In this document: positions 10,217 to 18,656 of the stretch, in pieces
How positions within the stretch are numbered: position 1 is the stretch's first letter
How the letters are laid out: each line of letters opens with the position of its first letter
NCBI RefSeq assembly: GCF_024713945.1
Contig: NW_027461521.1
Span: 188,501 to 252,500, forward strand
DNA: 64,000 nucleotides
Source: Dermatophagoides farinae
Taxonomy: Eukaryota; Arthropoda; Arachnida; Sarcoptiformes; Pyroglyphidae
Direction of reading: 5' to 3'
Translations under genes and position numbers: made by a program
Notes under the pieces: model-generated
The model's database searches: none
Seen by the model: the letters and a program-made list of their open reading frames with translations, nothing else
What the model was told of the DNA's origin: nothing

Positions 10217-11164
10217 TTAATTAACCTTGAAATTCGGAAAGTGTTGATTCAACAAATTAATTATATAAGGTTCATGTTTTATAATTTCGTTTTTAGAACA
10301 AACCGGCATTATGTTGAAATCGGAACACCAGGCGCTATCGTAGCCATGAACTAATGAAAATGTCCAGCTGAGATAAATAATAACAGCACAAACAATATCG
10401 TCTTGAGGACAGCTTGCGTTTGCTGGATAAAATCGTTTTTCATTTACTGCTAAAATCGTTCTTTCTTCAAGTTTTTTGTATTCCTCTTCTGTGAAAAGTT
10501 GGAAAAAACCTCGTCCTATTACGTGATCACTAATAATTGCAAGTGTTCGGTCATTTTTACTTTCATCGTTTTCTTCATTTTTCGCAAGTTGTTTCTGACC
10601 ATTTGGTTGGATCCTAGAAGATTCTTCAAAATCAATCGGTAAATTACAATAATGAGCTTTAAAGAAAAATGAATTTGGGTCATTTTCGTTGAGGGCGGAT
10701 TGGATAACATCAAAGCTTTTAACAATAAAAATTGATGCGTTGTTATCTCGTAAATATTTAACTAGGTTCTTATTATCTGGCTTTCCCTCGTCATTAGATA
10801 CTAGTAATAAATAGTATTTTTTAACTACATAAGCCATTTGTTCGTCACTAACACTTTCATCAGCAATAATTCTCAGCCCAAAAACAGAAACAAATTTTTT
10901 AAATCCAAGTTTTTTCATTGTTGATTCTTCAGAAAATTCTGCAGGCTCAAAATAGACTTTATTGCTGTCATTTTGACTATTAAAGTCTTCTATTGGAAAA
11001 AAATTTTCCTTACAGTCTATTTGAACTTCAAATACATTTTCAGAGTGGTCTTTATGAATTACTTCAGCAGGTGGATCATTTACTAAATATGACTCATAGC
11101 TTCCAGAACCCTGGCCTAACGCCAATCGTAAAAAAGCCAATGAAATGATTAGTTTTACTTTCAT
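10217..11164 (-). CDS. Secreted cysteine-containing protein, unrecognised
   Basis: A 315-residue protein with a clear signal peptide (MKVKLIISLAFLRLALG, cleavage likely near residue 17) and no further membrane segment. The mature part has six cysteines, one near residue 50 (DCKEN), one near 170 (YCNLP) and four clustered in the last 80 residues (SCPQDD, VCAVI, WCSDF, VCSKN), compatible with three disulfides. The C-terminal part has a conserved-looking fold (HGYDSAWCSDFNIMPVC, ending in an aromatic/proline stretch). The middle is acidic and polar. I do not recognise a family. It is convergent with pantothenate kinase (98 bp) and divergent from the tRIP-like gene (140 bp shared upstream). The location could be the secretory pathway, dense granule or vacuole. 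That is inference only. Confidence 0.7.
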   Translation of the reverse strand: MKVKLIISLAFLRLALGQGSGSYESYLVNDPPAEVIHKDHSENVFEVQIDCKENFFPIEDFNSQNDSNKVYFEPAEFSEESTMKKLGFKKFVSVFGLRIIADESVSDEQMAYVVKKYYLLLVSNDEGKPDNKNLVKYLRDNNASIFIVKSFDVIQSALNENDPNSFFFKAHYCNLPIDFEESSRIQPNGQKQLAKNEENDESKNDRTLAIISDHVIGRGFFQLFTEEEYKKLEERTILAVNEKRFYPANASCPQDDIVCAVIIYLSWTFSLVHGYDSAWCSDFNIMPVCSKNEIIKHEPYIINLLNQHFPNFKVN

Positions 11165-11304
11165 TTTTGTTTTACTTCTAGAACTCGTGTGTGATCAATT
11201 TTTTTTCAAATTTAATATTTTATAACACCAAATAATTTACACTGCGATTGCATTATAACATATATAGAAGTTTTATTTTTTTTTCTTAATTTATCAATAA
11301 TTTA

Positions 11305-12261
11305 ATGTACGTAGACGAAATCTTGAATAAAATAATTGATATCTTTAAAAAAACTGATATCATAAACTCAATTGAATATGACACTTATCTAAAGAGTCTT
11401 CAAGAAAATCAGGGTAGTGAAATCATTAAAAAAATTTTTTCAAAACTTATCAATACCTTAAACATGGAAGGAGACTTAAAATCTATTTGCACAAATATAT
11501 TGCATGATGAGTTATTATTAACTGAAAATTTATTAACAAAAATCGATAATTACTTAAAAGCAAGTGATAAACAATTTTTGATGGGTGAGATACCTACATC
11601 AATAGATTATGTTTTGTTTACGTACTACGATTACTGGATACGCAATTGTCCTATTTCTGAAAGATCTAAATACGAAAATATAAAAGCATACATCAAAAGA
11701 ATGAAAGCATTACCCGTATTTCAGGTAAACAAAAAAAAAATTGAAACAACGAGACCAGTAGATGATCCAACGAGATGGAAAATTGTAGTTGGAAAAGTAG
11801 TTGAAGTAATAGAACATCCCGAAAGTGATAAGCTTTGGTGTGAGAAGATTGATATTGGAGAAGAAAATCTTCGTTTAATTGGTTCTGGCTTGCGTAAGTA
11901 TATAAAAAAAGAGGATTTTATTGGAAAAACTGTCTTCATCCTTGCTAATTTGAAACCGAAAAATTTAGCAGGTTTTACATCTAACGGTATGGTGATTTGT
12001 GTGTCTAATAAAAAGAATGATCAGGTAATTTTATTAGAACCTCCTAAGCATGCTGAGGTTGGTGATGTAGTATCTTTTGAAGGTTTGTCAGGAGAACCAG
12101 ATAGTGTGTTAAGTCAGAAGAAAAATAATGACTCAGTCAGCACATTGTTAGATAAGTTTGTAGTTGATAACGAAGGATTTGTCTTGTTGAAAAGTCATAA
12201 ACTTCTAATAAAAAATCAGCCAGTCAAATGCGACTCAATGAAGAACTGTACTGTTGGTTAG
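11305..12261 (+). CDS. AIMP1/Arc1/tRIP-like tRNA-binding protein
   Basis: A 318-residue protein. Residues ~1-145 are helical and GST-like (FLMGEIPTSIDYVLFTYYDYWI resembles the GST-C 'DYVLY' segment of multisynthetase components). Residues ~150-255 form an EMAP II-type OB-fold tRNA-binding domain: KIVVGKVVEVIEHPESDKLWCEKIDIGEE..RLIGSGLRKYI, then the NLKPKNLAGFTSNGMVICVS core. A ~60-residue tail follows. In Plasmodium the protein with this architecture (tRIP) is a surface tRNA-import protein and also scaffolds aminoacyl-tRNA synthetases. Which role applies here is not visible; no signal peptide is seen. The stop codon (12259-12261) overlaps the stop of the opposite-strand FAD synthase gene. Confidence 0.85.
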   Translation: MYVDEILNKIIDIFKKTDIINSIEYDTYLKSLQENQGSEIIKKIFSKLINTLNMEGDLKSICTNILHDELLLTENLLTKIDNYLKASDKQFLMGEIPTSIDYVLFTYYDYWIRNCPISERSKYENIKAYIKRMKALPVFQVNKKKIETTRPVDDPTRWKIVVGKVVEVIEHPESDKLWCEKIDIGEENLRLIGSGLRKYIKKEDFIGKTVFILANLKPKNLAGFTSNGMVICVSNKKNDQVILLEPPKHAEVGDVVSFEGLSGEPDSVLSQKKNNDSVSTLLDKFVVDNEGFVLLKSHKLLIKNQPVKCDSMKNCTVG

Positions 12262-13049
12262 AAACGATTTGTTCGTTCTGTATTCCATTTATCTTGTGGC
12301 AAGTGAAATGCTGTTAATTTTCTATCTACCAGATATTTATTTTTTTTTGTATTGTTTTTTTCTCCAATTGATGAGTAACCATTCAAGTATAGTGAACAAA
12401 AAGGAATTCCAAAATAAAGAATAAATTGCCAAACTTCTTGATAGTTCCAATCAACAATTGGGTGAAATCTCACAAAGTTTGTTTCTTTATATGAACTTGG
12501 CTGAATCAGCTGATAGTTTTCGTTGTCACATCTTCTACAGCCTAAAACTATCAGCAAATTTTCATCATTTAATTTTTTACTATAAAATTTTTCAACTTTT
12601 TTATACATAGACTTATTCATTTCACCGACAAATGTTTTATGATTTAGCCTCAAACAAGAAATGACCATAGATTTGTAAGACTTAATTTCTTTAAAAGTAT
12701 TATAATTTGAGATATCAAATGTATACAGCGATAATTGATTGTTTACTTTTCTTTTTTTATTAATAGTATTTAACCTATTTCTTACTAAGAGCAAGGTAAT
12801 TATAGAATCTTTCCCTCCATTAAACGCTACTAGTATATGTTTATTCTGATTTGATATAATTTCATCAATGATTTTTATGGTTTCGACTATTTTTGGGAAA
12901 AGATCAACGTTTTTTTTCTCTGAAAAAAGTAAGTCAAATGATTTTAGTTTATCGCAATCTGTCGAGGAATGAGAAAATGGGAAAGAACTAGAGTAATATA
13001 AAAAACAAAAGAAGACTAGAAAAAGGTTTACATATCTTTTAACTTTCAT
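12258..13049 (-). CDS. FLAD1: FAD synthase (PAPS-reductase-type FMN adenylyltransferase) with N-terminal hydrophobic leader
   Basis: A 263-residue protein from the ATG at 13049. After ~75 residues comes the PP-loop ILVAFNGGKDSIITLLL, whose FNGGKD form is typical of eukaryotic FAD synthases. It is followed by GCRRCDNE and the substrate-binding region FHPIVDWNYQEVWQFILYFGIPFCSLY, and a C-terminal arginine motif (RTNRF). It joins FMN to the AMP of ATP to make FAD. Residues 5-24 are a hydrophobic stretch (VNLFLVFFCFLYYSSSF) that would act as a signal peptide or anchor, which is unusual for this soluble enzyme and hints at organelle or ER entry. Its TAA shares bases with the convergent tRIP-like stop. 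Its ATG lies only 25 bp from the stop of the next upstream gene. Confidence 0.85.
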   Translation of the reverse strand: MKVKRYVNLFLVFFCFLYYSSSFPFSHSSTDCDKLKSFDLLFSEKKNVDLFPKIVETIKIIDEIISNQNKHILVAFNGGKDSIITLLLVRNRLNTINKKRKVNNQLSLYTFDISNYNTFKEIKSYKSMVISCLRLNHKTFVGEMNKSMYKKVEKFYSKKLNDENLLIVLGCRRCDNENYQLIQPSSYKETNFVRFHPIVDWNYQEVWQFILYFGIPFCSLYLNGYSSIGEKNNTKKNKYLVDRKLTAFHLPQDKWNTERTNRF

Positions 13050-13074
13050 TTCTAAATAATTTTAAACGATAGCT

Positions 13075-13552
13075 TTACATATAACTAAACTGATTTTCTT
13101 CATTTAATATTTTTAATTTAGTTTTCTGACTATTTATTAATAAAGTCCGGAATAAAGTTAAAACAGAATCAGATGTATGGTTTCTTGACATTTGAGTATA
13201 CCAATCATAAAGATCTATACGCACGGAGTTTAAAAAATTTTGAAATTTTTGTTTCTTATAGGATTGTTTTGTTCGTAAAATCACATTTAGATGTTCTAAT
13301 TTTTTTCCTTGAACCATCGGTTGGACCTCGGAGCAGCAAAATCCTTGAACACAAACGATACATTGAGGAAAATCACTTTCCGAGGCAAGACAAAAGGAAT
13401 CAGGATATAATAATATTAATTTATACTTCATAAAAATAATTGAAGCTATACTGTAACAACAGAAAATAGCCTGTAATAAATTATACGCTTGTGTTACCAT
13501 AACGACACACAAATGACATCACAATACCTGTGTGCAATGGTTGTTCAGTCAT
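13075..13552 (-). CDS. Small protein of unknown function, 5' end uncertain
   Basis: The open frame 13075-13500 has a clear C-terminal part (about 120 residues) that includes a short cysteine-bearing stretch (FPQCIVCVQGFCCSEVQ) and a helical C-terminus. The 5' end is ambiguous. My preferred model is ATG at 13552, exon 13498-13552, 52-nt intron 13446-13497 (GTAACA...TATAG) and exon 13075-13445, 141 residues. Alternatives are a direct start at MVTQAYN (13500) or MKYKLILL (about 13433). A 52-nt intron is longer than others in the window and its donor is weak, so the model is tentative. It is divergent from LCMT1, and a CACGTG lies in the shared upstream region at about 13657. I do not recognise a family. 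Confidence 0.45.
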
Positions 13553-13745
13553 TATTTTAAGGCCTTATTGATCACCTTAAAATAGCGTCAGGTAAGTTTA
13601 ATATATTATTTTTATTTTGTATCAATTAAAATATTTTTTACTTTTTCCGGCGCTCACGTGTTGTTTGTTTATATATTATAAAGAATGGTAATTATTTTCA
13701 ATCAATTATTTATTCGAATGAGTCAGGAAAAATAGTTACTAACAT

Positions 13746-14675
13746 ATGTTTTTAGATAACGTATTAGTTACAGATTATATTTTATCTGAGTTATCTCCAA
13801 TTGAGCAAACTTCTATAGAAGCTTTAAAAGCTAAACTTAGCTGTATATATGCTGGATACATTAAATACCAAGGTTTGACTAATTATTTATCTTATTTACC
13901 AAAAAATTTAGTAGAGGTTGCTCCAAAATTACCAACTATAAATCGAGCATATTATACTCGAATGGCAGCTATCAGAAATGAGCTTAAAAATTTTATTAAC
14001 ACACGTTCGTTGAACAATAATGTACTTCAAGTTGTAAATCTTGGTTGTGGATTAGATCCATTACATTTATACCTCAACACTTTGGTTGAAAAATATGACA
14101 ATACAAAGATTTTATTAATCAATGTTGATACAGCTAAAATAGTCGAACTATTAAAAGTGGCGATGAAGCATCTAAAATTAACTAATATAGATTGTACATA
14201 TGTTCCTTTGCATATCACTACTAACAAAGATCTCGATTATATATATACGAAAGTATGTGATATTAAAATTCCAACTATTACAATTTGTGAGTGTTTTTTC
14301 ACATACCTCACACGAGAAATGATCCAGAGTATAAGTGAACATTCGCTGACACATCAAGAAAGCGCATTAATCAGTTTTGATATATTTAACGTTCAGGATA
14401 AATTTGGCAAAGCAATGGAACACAACTTTTCCATTGCAGGTTCTCCTATCCTTGCACCGAAAGAATGGAACTCAATTAAATTTGTAAAATCTTTGTTTAA
14501 ATCATTTGTCGATAAAATTTTCGAAGATAAAGTGTCGGTTATCACGTTAAACGATTATTATCAACAAATCGATGCCGAAGAAAGAAAAAGAATTGAAAAA
14601 CTTGAATTAATTGACGAGATTGAAGAAATTCAACTAATTGAAAATCATGCTATTATAATTAGCATCAATAATTAG
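13746..14675 (+). CDS. LCMT1: Leucine carboxyl methyltransferase 1 (PP2A methyltransferase)
   Basis: A 309-residue protein. Family landmarks are the N-terminal region with NRAYYTRMAAIRNELKNFI, the SAM-binding motif QVVNLGCGLDPLHLYL (residues ~95-110), ILLINVD after the second strand, and TITICECFFTYLTREM (the 'E-x-V-L-x-Y-l' motif region, here ECFFTYL). LCMT1/PPM1 methylates the C-terminal leucine of the PP2A catalytic subunit and so controls holoenzyme assembly. Length and motif order are normal for the family. The other cellular member, tRNA-wybutosine TYW4, carries a Kelch domain that is absent here. It lies tail-to-tail with Elp3 (84 bp). Confidence 0.85.
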   Translation: MFLDNVLVTDYILSELSPIEQTSIEALKAKLSCIYAGYIKYQGLTNYLSYLPKNLVEVAPKLPTINRAYYTRMAAIRNELKNFINTRSLNNNVLQVVNLGCGLDPLHLYLNTLVEKYDNTKILLINVDTAKIVELLKVAMKHLKLTNIDCTYVPLHITTNKDLDYIYTKVCDIKIPTITICECFFTYLTREMIQSISEHSLTHQESALISFDIFNVQDKFGKAMEHNFSIAGSPILAPKEWNSIKFVKSLFKSFVDKIFEDKVSVITLNDYYQQIDAEERKRIEKLELIDEIEEIQLIENHAIIISINN

Positions 14676-14759
14676 CTTATAAATGTAAATCATGAACTTC
14701 ACTCGAATTAATTATTTATTTGTAGAAAATAAATATTATAAAGCAAATACAAAGTCATT

Positions 14760-17026
14760 TTATTTAAAGAAACTTATATTAAATAGCGACTTAAGTGCGT
14801 TTAGTTTTATGTTCGGTTTTGGAATTGTTAAGTTCTCAATCCATGAAGTTCGGTTCACTGAATTTAATTGTAATTCTTGAGGTTTTATTTTTTGCACTTT
14901 TACACGTGATGAGGTGATACCTAAAATTTTATCAATTGTTTCAGAATTCCAAGATTTATCTTCACAATATTTAAATTCGTCTGTATTTATATGTTCAATT
15001 ACCAATGCAGATTTTTTATTAAAATATTGATTGGTATAAAAGCTCGCAAATACTTTGTTTTTATATTCAACGGATTCGATATTTTTAGTCATATATGTGT
15101 TTTCTAAAGTGAAGCCAAGTTTTGAATAATATTTTCTTGTTCCAACACCTGCTATAATCGCCAATTTTTTTTCGCCCTTTAAAATTGCAATAATTTCAGC
15201 AACCATCATCAAAGTTGAACCAACACCGCTATGTTGAATTCTTTTATCTTTAATATCTTTATTTTCAGTCGTAGCAACTAAAGTACCGTAAACGTGTAAT
15301 TCACGTACATAAGCAGTATAATCTTTAAAGGCGTCGAAAGCTATATTAGATTTAGCTAATTTTGTATTGAGTCTAAGTCGACAAAAACCTAATAAATAAC
15401 GTCTGTCTTCTGACTCCATAGAAATAAAATATTCAATCCCTTCCTCAGTTTGTGCATAAGACCTAATTACAAAAGTAGAGCTATTTTTAAGATTATAGGT
15501 TCTTATTTCACGACAACGCATACAGGAACAAGACCAACCCAGCCTGTTAGACGCTTCCATTAATAGTTGACGCATATTAGTACTTTGCGTGCCAGCAACG
15601 ATACTTTCTAAAGGTATATCCCGAATAATTCTATTTAATCTAATCCATGGATGTATATCATGTTTAACTAATAAAATTAGATTAAAAAGAGATTTAAGTC
15701 CTTCCTTAGTATTAGTGTAAGGAATATAAATACCATCGTCAAACCATTCTTTGATTTTAGAAAAAGGTGTTACCTCACAGGGATATATTTTCCACTGATC
15801 GACTTGTAAATGAGGATCAGAAAGAACTTGGATCATCATTTTTGTATCTAAAGAAATATCACTGCCGGGTAAGTCAAGCATAATATGTAAATCTACTTTG
15901 AAACCATTAGTTTTTAGTAAATTTATTGCTTTTTTAACAGTCATCAAGTCATGGCCTCTATTAATGTACTTTAATATTGTATCATTAGTGTGTTGCATAC
16001 CAATTTGCACTCTAGTGCAACCAAACCGACGGAGATTTCTAATTTCTTCAAGATTAATATAATCAGGCCTTGTTTCGAGCGTTAGACCGATAATTTTACA
16101 ACGAGAATTCTCATTTATGGTTTGCTCTTCAGATAATGTTTTTGGTTCTACAATTTGATTTCTATAGAAAAATAACTTTTCTGAAAAATCTTTTTGATTA
16201 TTAATACAGTCACTTTCAAGATTGATTAAATCCATACAGTCGTAAAAAGTGTTTGCTGCGAAAAATAAATCACGACAAAATTCTTCTTGATAATTTTGTG
16301 GATATCCGCTCCAAGTACCTCCTAAAACTAAAAGTTCTATCTTGTCGATTGTATGGCCATTTTTTAACAATGTATGAGCACGATCCCAAAATTGAATAAC
16401 TGGATCCCATTTACATTGATTTCCTCTAAGTACTGCCGGCTCAGTGCTCAGATATGAACGAGGTTGGCCAGGTTCGTTAGGACAATAGTAACAATCCATT
16501 GGACAACTAAATGCTCCCGGAGATGTCAAGGCAGTTATTACACAAACACCACTTGTTGTTCGAACTTGTTTAGTGATTAAATACTTCTCCAAATTGTAAA
16601 CAGAATTAGACACCTGAGGGTGTTCTTTGATATATTTTTTATATAAATAGTTTAATTGTTGCTTGGATAGGATACATTTATAAGTTTTTCTAGCGTTTCT
16701 AGAAATTTTTTCAAATTTTTCAACAGAAGTGATTTCATCTACATGACTTAAAATATATTTAAAGTAGTTGACTTGCTGATCTGAAACGTCAAACTTCTGA
16801 TCTAATAAATTCCACTTGTTCATATTTTCTACATGTGAATTTAAGTGTCTCAAGGTATATTCATCTTGGAAATCTTTTTCCTGCAATTTAGCAACGGGTC
16901 CTGCTCTAAAAACTATAAAATTTTAAACTGTCAAACTTACTTTACATGATATTCTTCACTATTCGCAGGGAAAAAATTTATCAATTGATCATCGCCATTT
17001 TTTAAACATCTTTTATTATGCATCAT
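14760..17026 (-). CDS. ELP3: Elongator catalytic subunit Elp3 (radical SAM + GNAT), two exons
   Basis: Exon 1 16941-17026 (ATG at 17026), 35-nt intron 16906-16940 (GTAAGT...TTTTTAG), exon 2 14760-16905, 743 residues. The radical-SAM cluster motif is CPMDCYYCPNEPGQPRSY near residue 165, followed by LLVLGGTWSGYP, ETRPDY, GCTRVQIGMQH and GFKVDLHIMLDLPG. The GNAT half has GFCRLRLN, RELHVYG, HSGVGSTLM (acetyl-CoA loop) and GVGTRKYYSKLGF. Elp3 makes the cm5U precursor at wobble U34 of tRNAs. The last ~90 residues go beyond the usual end of Elp3. In Toxoplasma and Plasmodium this tail carries a mitochondrial membrane anchor, but here the tail is polar, with only a weak hydrophobic end (LNALKSLFNISFF). 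The first exon supplies the otherwise missing ATG. Confidence 0.93.
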
Positions 17027-17152
17027 AAATAATAACTATTAATAGCTATAAAAATTTTTGATATATAAAAAAATACAGAACCTTCATAAAAAAAAAATTA
17101 AATTACTTAGATGAATTCGTTTAAATTAGTTTGATATTCACAATAAATTATA

Positions 17153-18463
17153 ATGACGAAGGAATTGACTGAAGCAGAACATGAAGAACAAATAGCACAT
17201 TTTAAACTGAAAAAAATAATAAAACAATTATCTCAATCAAGAGGAAATGGTACATCAATGATTTCGTTGATTATCAGACCTAAAGATGATATTAGTCGTA
17301 TCAATAGGTTGTTAACGGATGAATATGGTACAGCTTCAAATATAAAAAGTAGAGTTAATAGATTGTCTGTTCTTTCAGCAATCACATCAACTCAACAGAA
17401 GCTAAAAACTTTTTCTCGAACTCCTCCTAATGGGTTAGTTATATTTTGTGGAACAGTTTTAACAGACGATGGAAAAGAAAAAAAAATCAATATAGGCTTT
17501 GAACCTTATAAACCGATAAATGCGTCATTGTATTTGTGTGATAATAAATTTCATGTAGAACCTTTAAACGAATTACTTGATAGCAATGATAAAATTGGCT
17601 TTATTGTTATGGATGGTAATGGTTCTCTTTTCGGCCAACTTCAAGGAAGCCGGAGTGAAGTTTTATACAAGTTCACTATCGATTTACCAAAAAAACATGG
17701 TCGTGGAGGGCAATCAGCAGTTAGATTCGCTCGACTTAGAGTAGAAAAACGCCATAATTATGTTAGACGAGTAGCTGAAGTCGCTACAAAATTATTCATC
17801 ACGAACGACAAACCCAATGTAGTCGGGCTAGTATTGGCCGGATCTGCAGATTTTAAATCGGAACTAGCGCAAAGTGATATGTTTGATTCACGGTTGAGTT
17901 CAAAAATACTTAAAATAGTCGATATTTCATATGGCGGCTTAAATGGTTTTTATCAGGCAATTGAATTATCCAGAGACTGTTTATCAAATTTAAAAATATT
18001 GCATGAAAAAGCATTGATAAAATCGTTTTTTGAAGAAATTGCAACTGATTCAGGAAAATTTGTTTATGGATTAAATGAAACGCTCAAGTTACTTGACGTT
18101 GGCTGCATTGAAACTCTTATTCTTTGGGAAAATTTAGAGGTTCAAAGATTGACTTTAAAAGATAATAATCAGCAAACTATTTTTTATCAATTTGTCGCTC
18201 ACTCTAACAATGTTTCAACGTATACAGATCCTGAAACTAATCAAGATTATGAAGTAGTTGAACAGGAATCGTTTGTAGAATGGATAGTAGAAAATTACAA
18301 AGATTATGGTTTAATTGTAGAAATAATCACTGATTCTAGTCAAGAAGGACAGCAATTTGTTAAAGGTTTTGGCGGTATTGGCGCTATTTTACGATACAAA
18401 GTTGATTTAGAACCAACAAATGACTTTGTTAATGATTATGATTATGAGGATGAGTTTTTGTAA
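17153..18463 (+). CDS. ERF1: Eukaryotic peptide chain release factor eRF1
   Basis: A 436-residue single-exon protein with standard eRF1 layout. N domain: [14 protein letters not shown] (stop-codon recognition NIKS) and YLCDNKF (YxCxxxF). Middle domain: [17 protein letters not shown] (GGQ that triggers peptidyl-tRNA hydrolysis). C domain ends in the acidic eRF3-binding tail DYDYEDEFL. All decoding motifs are canonical, which agrees with use of TAA, TAG and TGA as stops in the window. It is divergent from Elp3, with 126 bp between start codons. Confidence 0.97.
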   Translation: MTKELTEAEHEEQIAHFKLKKIIKQLSQSRGNGTSMISLIIRPKDDISRINRLLTDEYGTASNIKSRVNRLSVLSAITSTQQKLKTFSRTPPNGLVIFCGTVLTDDGKEKKINIGFEPYKPINASLYLCDNKFHVEPLNELLDSNDKIGFIVMDGNGSLFGQLQGSRSEVLYKFTIDLPKKHGRGGQSAVRFARLRVEKRHNYVRRVAEVATKLFITNDKPNVVGLVLAGSADFKSELAQSDMFDSRLSSKILKIVDISYGGLNGFYQAIELSRDCLSNLKILHEKALIKSFFEEIATDSGKFVYGLNETLKLLDVGCIETLILWENLEVQRLTLKDNNQQTIFYQFVAHSNNVSTYTDPETNQDYEVVEQESFVEWIVENYKDYGLIVEIITDSSQEGQQFVKGFGGIGAILRYKVDLEPTNDFVNDYDYEDEFL

Positions 18464-18597
18464 TAAAAATTTTTAGGTATGATTGCTTGTTGGGTATTAC
18501 ATAAAACCTACAATTAACTATTAACGCTCTATAATTTGTTAGCTAATTTTATATGATTCGAAATGTGATAAATCTATTTTTTAATCTATTTATGAAA

Positions 18598-18633
18598 TGC
18601 ACTCTTAGGTGCAGTTGTTTTTATTATAACAAC
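18598..18633. promoter_or_regulatory. Two adjacent inverted repeats upstream of the 18657 gene
   Basis: TGCAC-N6-GTGCA spans 18598-18613, and immediately after it GTTGTT-N8-AACAAC spans 18614-18633. Both arms are perfect. The pair ends 23 bp before the ATG of the secreted membrane protein gene, so it could be a bipartite transcription-factor site (ApiAP2 factors bind short GC-containing palindromes such as GTGCAC-like words) or hairpins in the leader. This is seen directly in the sequence; the function is inferred. Confidence 0.3.
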
Positions 18634-18656
18634 GTTTTGCCGGATGTTATTGCCTA

